Made by a program: the position numbers and the translations under genes. Under the pieces are notes generated by a model that was given only the letters and a program-made list of their open reading frames with translations, had not been told where the DNA came from and made no database searches. Shown piece by piece: positions 13,706 through 25,521 of a stretch of DNA of 64,000 nucleotides (the first letter of the stretch is position 1; every line of letters starts with the position of its first letter). This DNA comes from Neocallimastix lanati (nom. inval.). Taxonomy: Eukaryota > Neocallimastigomycota > Neocallimastigomycetes > Neocallimastigales > Neocallimastigaceae. The stretch spans positions 3,667,501 through 3,731,500 of the forward strand of contig JACVTC010000001.1 of NCBI GenBank assembly GCA_016946835.1, given 5' to 3'.

Positions 13706-14195
13706 TACATTATATTAATTCTATTTTAATTCTGTAATTTGATTTAAATATTGTAAGATATATTTCTATATGTTTGTCTTCTAATAATTTCCTTCTGGAA
13801 TAAAATATTTTTTTTTTTTTCTTTTTACATTATATCAATTCTTTCATTTGATTTAAATAGGAATAAAATTAATTACATATATATGTTATCTAATAATTTC
13901 TTCCTAAAACAAAAGTATTTCACATAAAACACCATTAATTTAGGATGTATTACATTATATTAATTCTATTTTAATTCTGTAATTTGATTTAAATATTGTA
14001 AGATATATTTCTATATGTTTGTCTTCTAATAATTTCCTTCTGGAATAAAATATTTTTTTTTTTTTCTTTTTACATTATATCAATTCTTTCATTTGATTTA
14101 AATAGGAATAAAATTAATTACATATATATGTTATCTAATAATTTCTTCCTAAAACAAAAGTATTTCACATAAAACACCATTAATTTAGGATGTAT
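13706..14195. repeat. Perfect 245-bp tandem duplication
   Basis: The segments 13706-13950 and 13951-14195 are identical by eye, including the length of an internal 13-base T run. Each unit also contains two diverged half-repeats (both starting ACATTATAT and holding TCTAATAATTTC), so the history is an old duplication followed by a very recent one. No coding capacity is seen. Confidence 0.9.
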
Positions 14196-14439
14196 CTAAG
14201 ACATCCCTTCCAATATATGGTTTATATATAACGTTTTCAGAATGGAAATCTTTCTCTTGAAAGGATGATATTATGTACCACCTCAATTTTTTTTGTGAAT
14301 ATATCTCTTATATTTTGTGTCTTCCTATACACTTTCAATTATAATTGTTAGTTCTAACCTTTAAATATATGTTTTGTAGGAATGTGATGAATTTTTTCAA
14401 TTGGATATTTCACAATGTAGTTTATAACTATTTTGGAAT

Positions 14440-14645
14440 AAAGCCAAACAATTTTAAGGTATTCCTTGCAATCATAAATAAATATATAAATAATTATTAT
14501 TTCTTTTGAAATAATAATATATTTTTATAATTAAATATTATTAAATAACCATTTTAAAAGAAATAATAATATATTCTATTATAAAAAAATTATTTTTTTT
14601 TTAATTTTTTTTTTTAAAAAATTATTTTTACAATTGAATATTAAT
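14440..14645. repeat. Inverted, truncated copy of the neighbouring MITE
   Basis: This stretch (AATAAAGCC, then CAATCATAAATAAATATAT, then TTATTATTTCTTTTGAAATA) is the reverse complement of the right half of the MITE that follows (about 14790-14965). Further left, TTTCACAATGTAG (14408 onward) matches the MITE's sub-terminal bases. It is best read as a second damaged copy lying head to head with the first. Confidence 0.65.
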
Positions 14646-14666
14646 AAATAAATAATATATAAAATC

Positions 14667-15022
14667 TAGTGCATTTCGCAATCGTGAATTTTATGATATG
14701 GGGTATTTTATATGTGGCTTGTTTTTAATAATTCAATAAATAATAATTAAATAAATAATAAATATTCTTTTTTTTTATGTATATAATTTATGAATATTCA
14801 ATTATAAAAATAATTTTTTAAAATTCTTTTTTTTTTTTAATAGAATATATTATTATTTCTTTTTGAAATAATATTTAATTAAAAAAATATATTATTATTT
14901 CTTTTAAAATAATAATTATTGATATATTTATTTATGATTGTATAGAATATTTTAAAAATGCATGGCTTTATTTAAAAAATATATATGCCACATTGTGAAA
15001 TGCACGATTGCGAAATGTACTA
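14667..15022. mobile_element. MITE with 20-bp terminal inverted repeats, likely MULE-derived
   Basis: The left end reads TAGTGCATTTCGCAATCGTG. The reverse complement of the right end reads TAGTACATTTCGCAATCGTG, one mismatch in 20. The interior of about 315 bp is A+T-rich with no open frame. Related ends occur at 32404 and, more distantly, at 56631 beside a MULE transposase gene. This suggests a non-autonomous family served by a MULE. No target-site duplication is clear. Confidence 0.7.
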
Positions 15023-15188
15023 CCCCCATAATTAATGAAAAAAAAAAAAAAAATGTAATCAACATATTTAAATATTGAATTGAATAATAAAGAAAAAATT
15101 GCAATAAATATATTTAAACATGTAATTAAAAAAAAAAAAAAATAAAAATAAATATATTTATCAAAATAATAATAATATACATTTTTTT

Positions 15189-15232
<44 letters not shown>

Positions 15233-16072
15233 AAAAATACATATTATTTTTTTTATTTTTATAAAAAAAAAAAATCATAGATTTCAATAATTTTATTTTA
15301 TTCTATACTCTTTTTGTTTCTAATTATTCAATCTTTACTATCTAATATTGGTTCAATTTAATTTTTATATTAATATATTTTCTACTAGTTAAATATATAC
15401 TATTTGTCCAACGACTATTTTATATTTCATATATATATTTCACTTTTATATAAAATTTCTAATTTATATATGTGTATCAAATTATGCGTTTAATCTTTTA
15501 ACTTTATCTATTTTATTTTTTTTTTTTAGACAGACAGGGAAGAGAATACACTTCCAAAACTTTATTAAATTTTATTTTAAAAAAAATACATGTAGGTGAA
15601 AAGTACATTTGAAATTAATTATCAGTATTATAAATATATATAAATTTATTTTATTTATTTAATATTTCATAGGCATTTATTTATATATTAATATTTTTAG
15701 TTTTTTATACTATTTCTTTATCTATTTCATTTTTTTTTTTTTAAAGTCTGTATTTTTACGTTTATATTTATATTTAATAAATATTTCAAAAGAATGAAAA
15801 TATTTATTATTTATGATGAACAATATGTATTTTGTAATACTGAATTATTGTCATACTCTTTTTAATTTTTCTATAAATCTTTGAGAACAATTTGTCTATG
15901 AAGAAAATTGAATAATAAGTTTAACTATATAGCTTTTTTTATAGTTTAGAAAAAAACTTATTAAGTACTTATTTTTATTATTTTAAACTTAAATTATTTT
16001 TTATTTCTTTCTGTATTCATTATAAAAGTTTTTAATTTCTTATTGAATCAATATTTAATTTCTAGAGTTTAT

Positions 16073-16122
<50 letters not shown>

Positions 16123-16265
16123 TGACATGTTTTCAAAACAAGTTTGATATTCCATTGTTGAATTTGTCAATTGTGTCCTCTTTCTCTAATTTTATTTTAT
16201 TTTATTTATCGATTAATATTTTATAGAACTGTGATAAATATTGTGTCCATATTGAAAAAGAAATA

Positions 16266-16314
<49 letters not shown>

Positions 16315-18070
16315 AATTGCTGATAATATTATTTTAATCGTTTTTATTAGAAGAAATGAAATTATATCTTTGTCAATTTTCCAAAGTTAGATATAATAAA
16401 CCAAATATCTATATATAAAAATATTCAAACAGTGTATATATATGGATCTTTTATATATTATCAATAGCAATGATAAATTTGGCTATTTCAAACTTAGAAA
16501 ATACGTCTATTGATCGTATTCTGATTATTCCAAATCGCTCAGAAAGTTGTATAAAAAATAAAAAAAAAAAAAATTGAATATTTCTATTCTAAATTTTCCA
16601 CTCAAAATATCAACAACCTTTCCATAAAGCATGCAAATTTAACGTGGTAAGGCATGAAAATTTCAAGTTTATTCGGAGAGTCATATCCATTTGCGAATTC
16701 AAAAATTATCTGGAAGATTAACAACTACTCTAGAAAAAAATTTTTTTTTTAATAGTTATTTGAAGCTACCATGGCATTGATAATGTGTAGTAATCAATAT
16801 AGCTAGATTCTCAGGAAAAATATGACTTTGAAAATGAAATAAAAAAAAAAAAATTTTTTTTTTATCTGTATTTAGAAAAAATATAATAATATAATATTAG
16901 TCTCTTATTTGTCGACAATTGAAAAAAAAAAAAAAAATAAAAATTTTATTAGAAATATCGTTTCTTGTAATTATAGGTCTTTTTATTAAATAAGAAAACA
17001 TAAAAAAAGGACAATCCTAAAATATTAAATATAGCTTTAGAAAAGAAAAGCAAATATTACATTAATGAAATTAATAAAAGAATTAATTAAACACCATAAA
17101 TATAGGCTTTATGTATGTATTGATTTCCCACTTCGTTATTTCCCACTTCGTTATTTCCCACTTCGTTATTGTGAATTAATATATGATAGTAATAAGAATG
17201 ATTTGAAGTAATCCTCGAATCATTAAACGGTTTATAAGAAGAATATATTAAAAAAAAAAAAAAATGATATCATCTATTTGTTATTATAATAATGAATCAT
17301 AAAGAAATCGCTATTTTAATTTTAAGGAAATAAATATATCAGATTTAAAATATCTGATTAAAAAACATAGGAAGATAAAAATGACTCAAATTATTTATTC
17401 ATAAGTAATATATTGGAAACAGTTACAAATAACAATATATAAAGTTAGCGTAAAACAACAAAAACAAGCACTAATATTATAAAATAATGTAAGAAAGTTT
17501 TCTTCATATATTAAAAATAAAAAAAAGATAGACTTATTATATTATAGAAATAAAAATTATTTGAGTATCCTCCTATTTTATTTTAGTAATTTATCTATTT
17601 AATTTTATCTCATTTTTTTTTTTAGAGATATAAATAAATATATATATATATATAAATATTTTTAAAAATATAAATTAATATATACATAAAATCATTAGTA
17701 AAAATTTTTTATTAGATGTAAATAAATAGTAATAAAAATATTTATTAAAAAAAAAAAAAAAAAAAAACCTTTTATATAATTTAATAAAACTTTTAATAAA
17801 TATTAAAAAAAATTATATAAATATTCAGTCATGTATAATATTTTTAATATCTATAAATATATAATATAATAATGGTATATGTAAAATTATATATAATATA
17901 AGTAATATTATAATTGTTAGATTTTCAAAAAAAAAAAAAAAACGTATTTTTACACGTTATAAATTTATAATATAATTATATATCATTATCTATTAAATAT
18001 TATTTTAAAATATTAATATTAAATATTTTGTATGTAATATATAAATAAATATACGAAGAGGCTTTTTTTT
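15023..18070. other. Spacer with coding-like islands, no assigned gene
   Basis: About 3 kb. It includes T runs at 15191-15227, 16075-16120 (46 T) and 16269-16306. At 16440-16830 the base composition rises and short open stretches with gene-like codons appear in different frames (for example a 36-codon frame from 16470). I cannot name them; they may be remains of a gene. The rest is plain A+T DNA. Confidence 0.5.
17124..17168. repeat. 15-bp tandem repeat, three copies
   Basis: Three exact copies of TTTCCCACTTCGTTA, unusual for its G+C content in this desert. Confidence 0.9.
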
Positions 18071-18784
18071 TCAGTTATTAAGTAAAGTATTAGTTTTGAT
18101 GCGTTTTTGATGACACCAACATATTATACAACAGGATATCCAGATAAATATACCTATTGTTCCAAATAATATTGACATTACTAATATTGGCAAAATTATT
18201 GCACCATCACTATCTGAGGGAGTATAAGAGGAAAAAAAAAACATAACCCGTCTTCACCACATAATTTGGAGGAACATTCATCACTAGAACGACAAGGTTC
18301 ATCTAATGCTTTACCACAGTGCATATGAGATTCTGGTTTAGCTTTTAAAAATTTATGAGTATAAACAGTAACACAACAGGTTACTGGATTTAAATCATTA
18401 AATACACAAAAACCATTAACACATCTATCTGAAAGACATTCAGAGTTTTTGGTACATATAGTTGAATAATGTTTTCCTTCTAAGGTGTCATTAAAATTAC
18501 GACAATTACCTAATATAGCATTATCATAGGTACAAGTTTCAATAATATAACTTGTTTCATTTCCGTTCTCATCAAAAAAAAATAGCAAAAGGAAATTCTA
18601 TATAATCATCTACTTATGTACATAAATTGTTTTTACAATAGTACTTAATAGGGTTAGCATCAGTAACTTTTAATACTTCATCCTTAGATAAAACTGGTTT
18701 CCTCTTATAATAAGCATAGACTATTTGAAAGTAAAATATCATGCAATAGTATATAATTATAGTTTGTTTATATTTTTTTGCCAT
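18071..18784 (-). pseudogene. Cysteine-rich single-pass membrane protein gene, broken
   Basis: A host-type gene read right to left. It starts at the ATG at 18784, followed by a hydrophobic signal segment (IIIYYCMIFYFQIVYA). A Cys-rich ectodomain follows with two EB-module-like half repeats: CTKNSECLSDRCVNGFC, then PCRSSDECSSKLC and GLC. A transmembrane helix comes next (ILPILVMSILFGTIGIFIW), then a short Cys/basic tail ending at the stop at 18071. As sequenced, one TAA lies in frame soon after CKNNLC (about 18.63 kb). The frame changes at a 9-A run (18574-18582) and again at a 10-A run (18232-18241). The middle open frame of 130 residues has no ATG; it opens on TTG. Either the gene is dead or the two homopolymer breaks are sequencing errors. 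Signal, ectodomain and helix are all present in order. The role is unknown, perhaps cell-surface recognition. Confidence 0.7.
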
Positions 18785-19217
18785 TTTACCTGATTTTTTT
18801 TATTTTTTTTATAATTTTTTTTTTCAAATTTGTTTTATCGTAATATTTTAGAGTAATTTAAGTTTATAATTTTTATTAAATATTCATACAAAACGAAAAT
18901 ATAAATCATATTACAATATTATCAATATATTTTAATATATATATATATATAAATATAAAAGACTGATATATAAATTTAATATACTATAGTAAATTTATTT
19001 CATTTTTATATTTTTTTTAATATTAAATTAAATAAACGCCGTAACTGTATAATATTTTTTTTTTTAATTAAACTTTTTATTAATTATATATATAATATAT
19101 TTTTTTACTATAAATTTTAATTATACATATATTTAAAACTATATATATATATATATATTTTTTTTTTTTTACAATTATAAATATTTACATATATATATTA
19201 CAATTTATATTGACTTT

Positions 19218-19259
<42 letters not shown>

Positions 19260-19835
19260 TATTTATTTTTTATATACATTTTATTTTTATATAAAAATTT
19301 ACCATATTTTTCAAGATTTATTTATTTCATTTAAAAAATTATTTTTTCAAAAAAAAAAAAAAAAATAAAAAATAAAATAAAAAATATAATTTTATTTTAT
19401 TTTATTTTTTTTTTTATTTGATATTTTATTTATTTTATTCAAGAATGAAAAATATATAGATATATATATATTTTTTCTAAGACCAATTTGTTTATTAGAG
19501 TCTATTTTGAATTTAAAAATTATAATATATATAATATATATATATAAAAGTTAGTAATTTTTAATTTCTATTTATAAAATTATTAATAAGATAGTAATAG
19601 TAATAATAATAATAATACTAATAACAATAATAATATATTAATAATAATAAAAACCCTAATAATATATGTAAGTAATAAAAGTAAAAATGAAGACAATAAT
19701 AATTACATTATTATTATTACAATTATTATTATTATTGTTATTATTATTATTACTTTGTATAATTTAATTTTATATACTTAATAATTACATTATTATATTC
19801 CTTATTGTTTATTTATTTAACTTTATTAATAGTAC
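18785..19835. other. A+T spacer
   Basis: Promoter side of the Cys-rich gene on the left, then TA tracts (18930-18956, 19140-19160), a T run of over 35 bases near 19220-19257 and AAT/TTA triplet tracts (19600-19760). No gene is seen. Confidence 0.6.
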
Positions 19836-20033
19836 TTAAATATTAATGTTATTTTTATTTTGAATTAAAACAATAAAAGTAATTGATTGTAATAAGTTAA
19901 GTATTAATATATAAGTATCTAAATTTTTATCAGTAAAAGCGGAATAAACGAATAAAGCTAAATTAAATATTATTATGAATGCAAATAATACTATTCCAGA
20001 TTTATTTTTAAATGTTTGAATATCTAAACCCAT
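19836..20033 (-). CDS. Possible small two-helix membrane protein
   Basis: A 65-residue open frame from an ATG at 20033, starting MGLDIQTFKNKSGIVLF. It has two hydrophobic segments, about residues 14-34 (IVLFAFIIIFNLALFVYSAF) and 42-57 (ILILNLLQSITFIVLI), separated by the polar loop TDKNLDTY. Unlike other short frames in the desert, it uses a balanced residue set (G, S, D, T, Q, V) and is not a repeat translation. I do not recognise the family. It could be a complete small membrane protein or the first exon of a longer one; no downstream exon was found. Moderate to low confidence. Confidence 0.4.
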   Translation of the reverse strand: MGLDIQTFKNKSGIVLFAFIIIFNLALFVYSAFTDKNLDTYILILNLLQSITFIVLIQNKNNINI

Positions 20034-20752
20034 TTTAGTTATTTAACACTATATAAATTTATTTTTTATAATTAATTTTTATTTTCTTTTTTGTTTGTTT
20101 GTTGGTTTGTTTATTTTTATTTTTTCTTTTTTTTTTTTAAAAAAAATACTTTTTATTATTTTTATTCAAAAAAAAAAAAAAAAAAAAAAATTCCATATTA
20201 AAATATTTATAATTTTTTTTTTTTTTTTTTTATAAATGTATATATATAATAATTTATTAATTTAAAATTTAAAATTTATAATTAATTTATAATTTATGCA
20301 ATGATTTATAATTTATGGTAATATTCTATTTATTCTATAAAAATTAAATTAATATTCAATTTTTTGTTCTACGTTTCACAACAGCATTACTACGATAAAG
20401 CCTAAATAATAATTTTTTTCTTTATTAGCAATTAATTTTTGATTACAAATTTTAATGTTAGTAAATAACCCTCTTCTAATACTGCCTTCAACTTATTTTA
20501 AAAATGCTACATTTTATTAGGTTATAGGTGTAAAATTAAAAAAAAAAATAAAAAATAAAAAAAAAAAGAAGATGCTAAACATTTCAAGAAAGTTCACAAT
20601 TAAACATTCTTTATACTAAAAATTATTTATTTATTTATTTATATATTTAATATAATTTTAAAACACCACACATTCAGAAATAAGATGAAAAATAATTATA
20701 TACATTCCCATCAAGACTTTAAAAAAATTTTATTTATATTTATATAATTTTT

Positions 20753-20797
20753 TTTACTTAAATCAAATTATTTATTAAATAATTTGATTTAAGTAAA
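20753..20797. repeat. Perfect 45-bp palindrome
   Basis: Arms of 22 bp (TTTACTTAAATCAAATTATTTA on the left side is 20753-20774) are exact complements around a single central base. It could extrude as a cruciform. No flanking element was identified. Confidence 0.85.
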
Positions 20798-21649
20798 TTA
20801 AATAATAATTATTATTTATTTTAAGTATTAATTTTAATGGAGATAATAAATAAATTTTAAATATTTTAAATCTTTATCTATAAGATATAGATATAAAATA
20901 TATATAAAATATATATATATATTTTTTTTTTTTTTTTAAATTTTATAAATAAATGTAATTATAAATAAGTATAATTAAAAATAAATATGAAGATTAAGAA
21001 GACTTTATTTTCTAAAATAAAAAAAAAAAAATAAAAATAAAAATAAAATAATAATATTTTAATCAATTAATAAATAATCTTATATTTAATACTATTTAAC
21101 AAAAAAAAAAAAAAAAAAAAAAGAAAAAAGTTTTCTGTGTCTAGGCAGTACAAAAAATAAAAATTTTTTTATTTATTTATTTTTTATTGGAAAAATAGAA
21201 AAAATTTAAAAATTTAAAAATTTAAAATTTAATTAAAATTTTTTATTAATATAAAATTTAATTTTTAAAATTTAAATTTTTAAATTTTTAAATTTTTAAA
21301 TTTTTATTTTTATTAATTAAAAATTTATTTTTTTCTAAAAATTTTTATATTTTATTTTGTATTTTGTATTTTTATTTTTATTTTTATATTTTTTAATATG
21401 AACATTTATGGAGATACGTTGAATGTGTAAAATTTACTAAAATATATATAAAGTTTATTATCACTTATAATTATTCCTTCTTTCTAAGAATAACTGCCAA
21501 ATATATTATTATCATTGCATATATGTTCCTTCTTTCTAAGAATCATTTCCAAATAAGATGTTTAACCTTGTAATCTTTATTTGAATTCTTTTGCTTTTCT
21601 TAACGAATTTTATTAAGCTAAATCACATCCCATTTTCTTGACAAATATA

Positions 21650-21845
21650 CAATTTTATTTTATTTTATTTTATTCAATCTGTACTTTATATTCATATTCT
21701 ACTATTTATTTTATTTTATTTTATTTTATTCAATCTGTACTTTATATTCATATTCTACTATTTATTTTATTTTATTTTATTTTATTTTATTTTATTTTAT
21801 TTTATTTTTTTATTTTATTTTATTTTATTTTATTTTATTTTATTA
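21650..21845. repeat. Pentanucleotide (TTTTA)n with duplicated insert
   Basis: TTTTA copies are interrupted twice by the same 36-bp phrase (TTCAATCTGTACTTTATATT onward), so the block is itself partly duplicated. The 86-residue frame over it is repeat translation. Confidence 0.9.
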
Positions 21846-22136
21846 TAAATATTGAATTAGTTATAAAAAATAATAAAATAAAATTAAAACCACAATAAAT
21901 TTTAAATAAAAAAATAAATATATATAATTATTAAATAAAAAAAAAATTTGTTTTGTCATACCAAAATAAGATAGAAATAAATTAATAGTATTCATAATAT
22001 ATTAGAATATATTCAATTTTATTGAAATGAAATATATTATAAATAAGTAAACATTAAAATATATTTTATTATTTATTAAAAAAAATATATATATATTATT
22101 TTATTGAAATAAACTTTAATAAAAAGTTATAAAATA

Positions 22137-22275
22137 AATTTTATTATTATTATTATTTATTATTTATTATTATTTATTATTATTTATTATTATTTATTAT
22201 TATTATTTATTATTATTTATTATTATTATTTATTATTATTTATTATTTATTTATTATTATTATTATTATTATTTT
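22137..22275. repeat. Imperfect (ATT)n/(ATTTATT)n microsatellite
   Basis: Alternating TTA and TTATTTA units over about 140 bp. Confidence 0.85.
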
Positions 22276-23003
22276 ATATAATGAATTAATAACGAAATTA
22301 AAAAATTCATAAAGATTATTGATTTTTTTTTCTTTTTTTTTTTTTGCCTAAATTTTTAATTATATGAAAATATTAATTAAATTTAAAAAATTTAAACTTT
22401 TTTTTTTTTTTTTTTTATCAAAATTTAATGAGAAATTAATTTGTGTGATTTGTATCAATCATAAAAAAAAATTTTTTTTCAATGATATATATTTTTTTTT
22501 CAAAATTTAATTTTGCTCTATTTTTAGATTTTTTTTTTCTAAAAAGAATAAAATAAAATATACAATAAAGTATGTAAATAAAAATTCAAAATATCAATTG
22601 TTTTATAATTTTATTATATATTATAATCAAATTTATCATCAAAGCAGATGTATCTCGAATTCAATTAATTTTAATAACAAGTCATTGGTAAAACATTCTC
22701 CATCTTAATTACAAAAAAAAAAAAAAAAAAAAAAAGTGAATTAAATTAATAGATAATACTACTTTATATACTTTAAATCCATATATTTACCATGAAAGCA
22801 ATGTAAAGTAGTTATTGAGTGTGTCCAGGTCATGATCCTACAGAAAGAATACCCCTTTTACTATAGAATTGGTACCTCTACCATTTTGAAAATTCTTTAT
22901 GTAAAGAAATTACCTCTATCTGTCCTCAATGAAGAAAATAAAAGAAATTAATGAGTTCCAAAAAAAAAACCTATAGGTGGTGATAAACGAATGAATGCCA
23001 TGC

Positions 23004-23041
<38 letters not shown>

Positions 23042-25414
23042 ATTTAGAAGGAGTTGAAATCAACAATAAGAATGAAACAAGCATTTCAAAAAAATAAAAA
23101 AAATATATAACAATAACATTCATTATTTTAAATTTTTATCTATTCTAAAATTTATAATAAATAATAATTGATACAATAATTTTTAATGAGTCTTAAACTT
23201 GAAAATTAGTGAAAAGCATTTGTATAGTATAATTTTAGTTAAACAGGTGTAAAACCATGAGCATCTAATTCTTGCTTTATATTTTATAATTATTCTAATA
23301 TTATTACTTTTTCTTGGTAAAAATATTATTTTGCTGAAATTTTTAAAATATATTTTTAAAAATTAAATTATTACTAAATATTATTTTATTATTATTTTTA
23401 TTTTAAAAAAAAATATCAAAATATATCGTTGAAATTAAAAATTATTAAATAGTATTTTATTTTATTATTTATTCTAAATATTTATTTATTCGATTATTTA
23501 TTATAATTTAAACCACTTTTATATAAATGGCTTATTATTATGAACTCCTTATTTCATATAAAGCCACATTCTAAAAGGTCACATTCCGAAATGCAACACT
23601 TTCATTATCCTAAATCTCCAAATATAATATTGATACTGTGGAATAAAGATAAGGTTCACACCGGAAATAAAAAAAAAAAAAAAAAAAAAAATTTGAGAAA
23701 TAATTTATAATTTATTTAATTTTTTAAATCATAATTTATAATATTTGTATTATTTATATATATATATATTTTATTATTAATATAATTATATATATATAAA
23801 ATAAATTAAAATAAAATTTAATACACATATATATAATAAAAAAAAAATAAAAATAAAAATAAAATCCACTTTATTTTTTTTAATTATATAATAAATATAT
23901 ATTATTATATATTAATTTCAAGTAAATAAAAAAAAAAAAATGGGTTTAATATTGTATAATATATGCATTTACATTTACATATTTTCAACAACTATTATAA
24001 AATGTTGTATAATTAAAATTACAACAAGATTTTGTTAAAAGAAATAGCAATAACTAATATTAAATACAAACATTTAAAAATCTAAAATATAAAAATTAAA
24101 AAAAATAATATATAAAATATTAAATAATGAAATAATTAAAAAAAAAAAATAAAATAAAAATAATTGATCCATTTAGTTATCTTGATTAATGGTTTGTTTG
24201 GATATATTGTATTAAATGAATAGAATAAACAAAAACTAATAAAATAAACAAAAATTAGTAAAATAAAATAAATGTAAATGAATAAAAAAAAAATGTAAAA
24301 AAAAAAAAAAAAGAAATGTTAATGAATAAAATAGAAATAAATATAACAAAAACTTTTAACAAAATATTATTAATAAAATTTAATAAATTTAATAATAATG
24401 AAAAAAAAAATACATCGTTTATTTTAATTAAATCATACAACTGCTTTTTAGAATCCCTTCTTAACACTGTTTATTTTTGTAGTTGTATTGTAAAAGTTGC
24501 ATAATAAATTGAACATTTTAAATTTATAAAGATGTTCAACTTTTCTTTCTTCTCTTGTTATATTCTCTTGTTATACTTAATTAATTATTAATAAATTATC
24601 AAAGTATCACTCCTTAATTATTAATAAATTATCAATGTTACACCATTTCATTAAACATGAAGAAAAGAAATTACTTTTTTTTAAACTTTATTATTAGAAA
24701 AAAAAATAAAATAAAATAAAGTAAAATATAAATTAATAAAAATAAACTTTATCTATGTTACACAGTGTATTATTAAAATGAGCATCAATGTAAAAAAAAA
24801 AAAAAAAAAAAAAACTAGAAAGAAAAAAAAAATTATTATTTATTTTTTTTTAAATATTAATTGATAATAGGTTTTTATTCTTCTTATATATTAATATATT
24901 AATATAAAAGTAAAATAAAATATTAATACCTTTATAATTAAATATTTTAAAGCAATATTTAGAAATAAATATATTTTTATTTTATTTTATTTTATTTTTT
25001 TTTTTTATTTTATTTCCTTTTGACTTTGTTTTTTTAAGATTTTTCAACCCTTTATTTTTAATATAATTATTTATTATTTATATATAATATTACTGCTTAA
25101 TTTAATTAAAATTTAATAGTTTTTTAATAAAACTAATAAATTTTAATTAAAATCTAATATAAATCTAATATACATATATATATATATTTTTTTTTATTTA
25201 TTATAAAAATAATAAATAAAAAAAAATAATAACTATATAAATAGTACAAAATTTCTTTTTTATTAAAAATTTGAAAATTAATTAAAAATTTTTATTCAAA
25301 AAATAATAATAAAAAATATATAAAAATAATATTAGATTTTTTTTTTTTTTTAAATAATTTGAAAATTATAATATAAATTGTAAAATGAAGACTACTTCAA
25401 ACAGTTAAAAAGTT

Positions 25415-25445
<31 letters not shown>

Positions 25446-25521
25446 GTAATAAAAAAATAAATCAAATAATATTACAATTTCTTTTTAATTTAAAAAATAT
25501 AATATAAATTTAAATTTTAAA

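Larger units (their letters stand above)
20034..25521. other. A+T desert upstream of the ABCA gene
   Basis: About 5.5 kb with no supported gene. It holds a long palindrome (20.75 kb), ATTTT and ATT microsatellites, and T or A runs (23006-23040 T35; A runs near 22710, 23670 and 24790). A richer patch at 22790-22990 has a 44-codon open stretch on the plus strand that I cannot assign. A patch at 20360-20540 is also richer, without a convincing frame. Confidence 0.6.

Noticed and set aside
21638-21898. 86-residue frame
   Set aside because: Translation of TTTTA repeats.
24255-24504. Overlapping 62- and 70-residue frames on both strands
   Set aside because: Both run through the same A+T-rich stretch; neither has gene-like composition.
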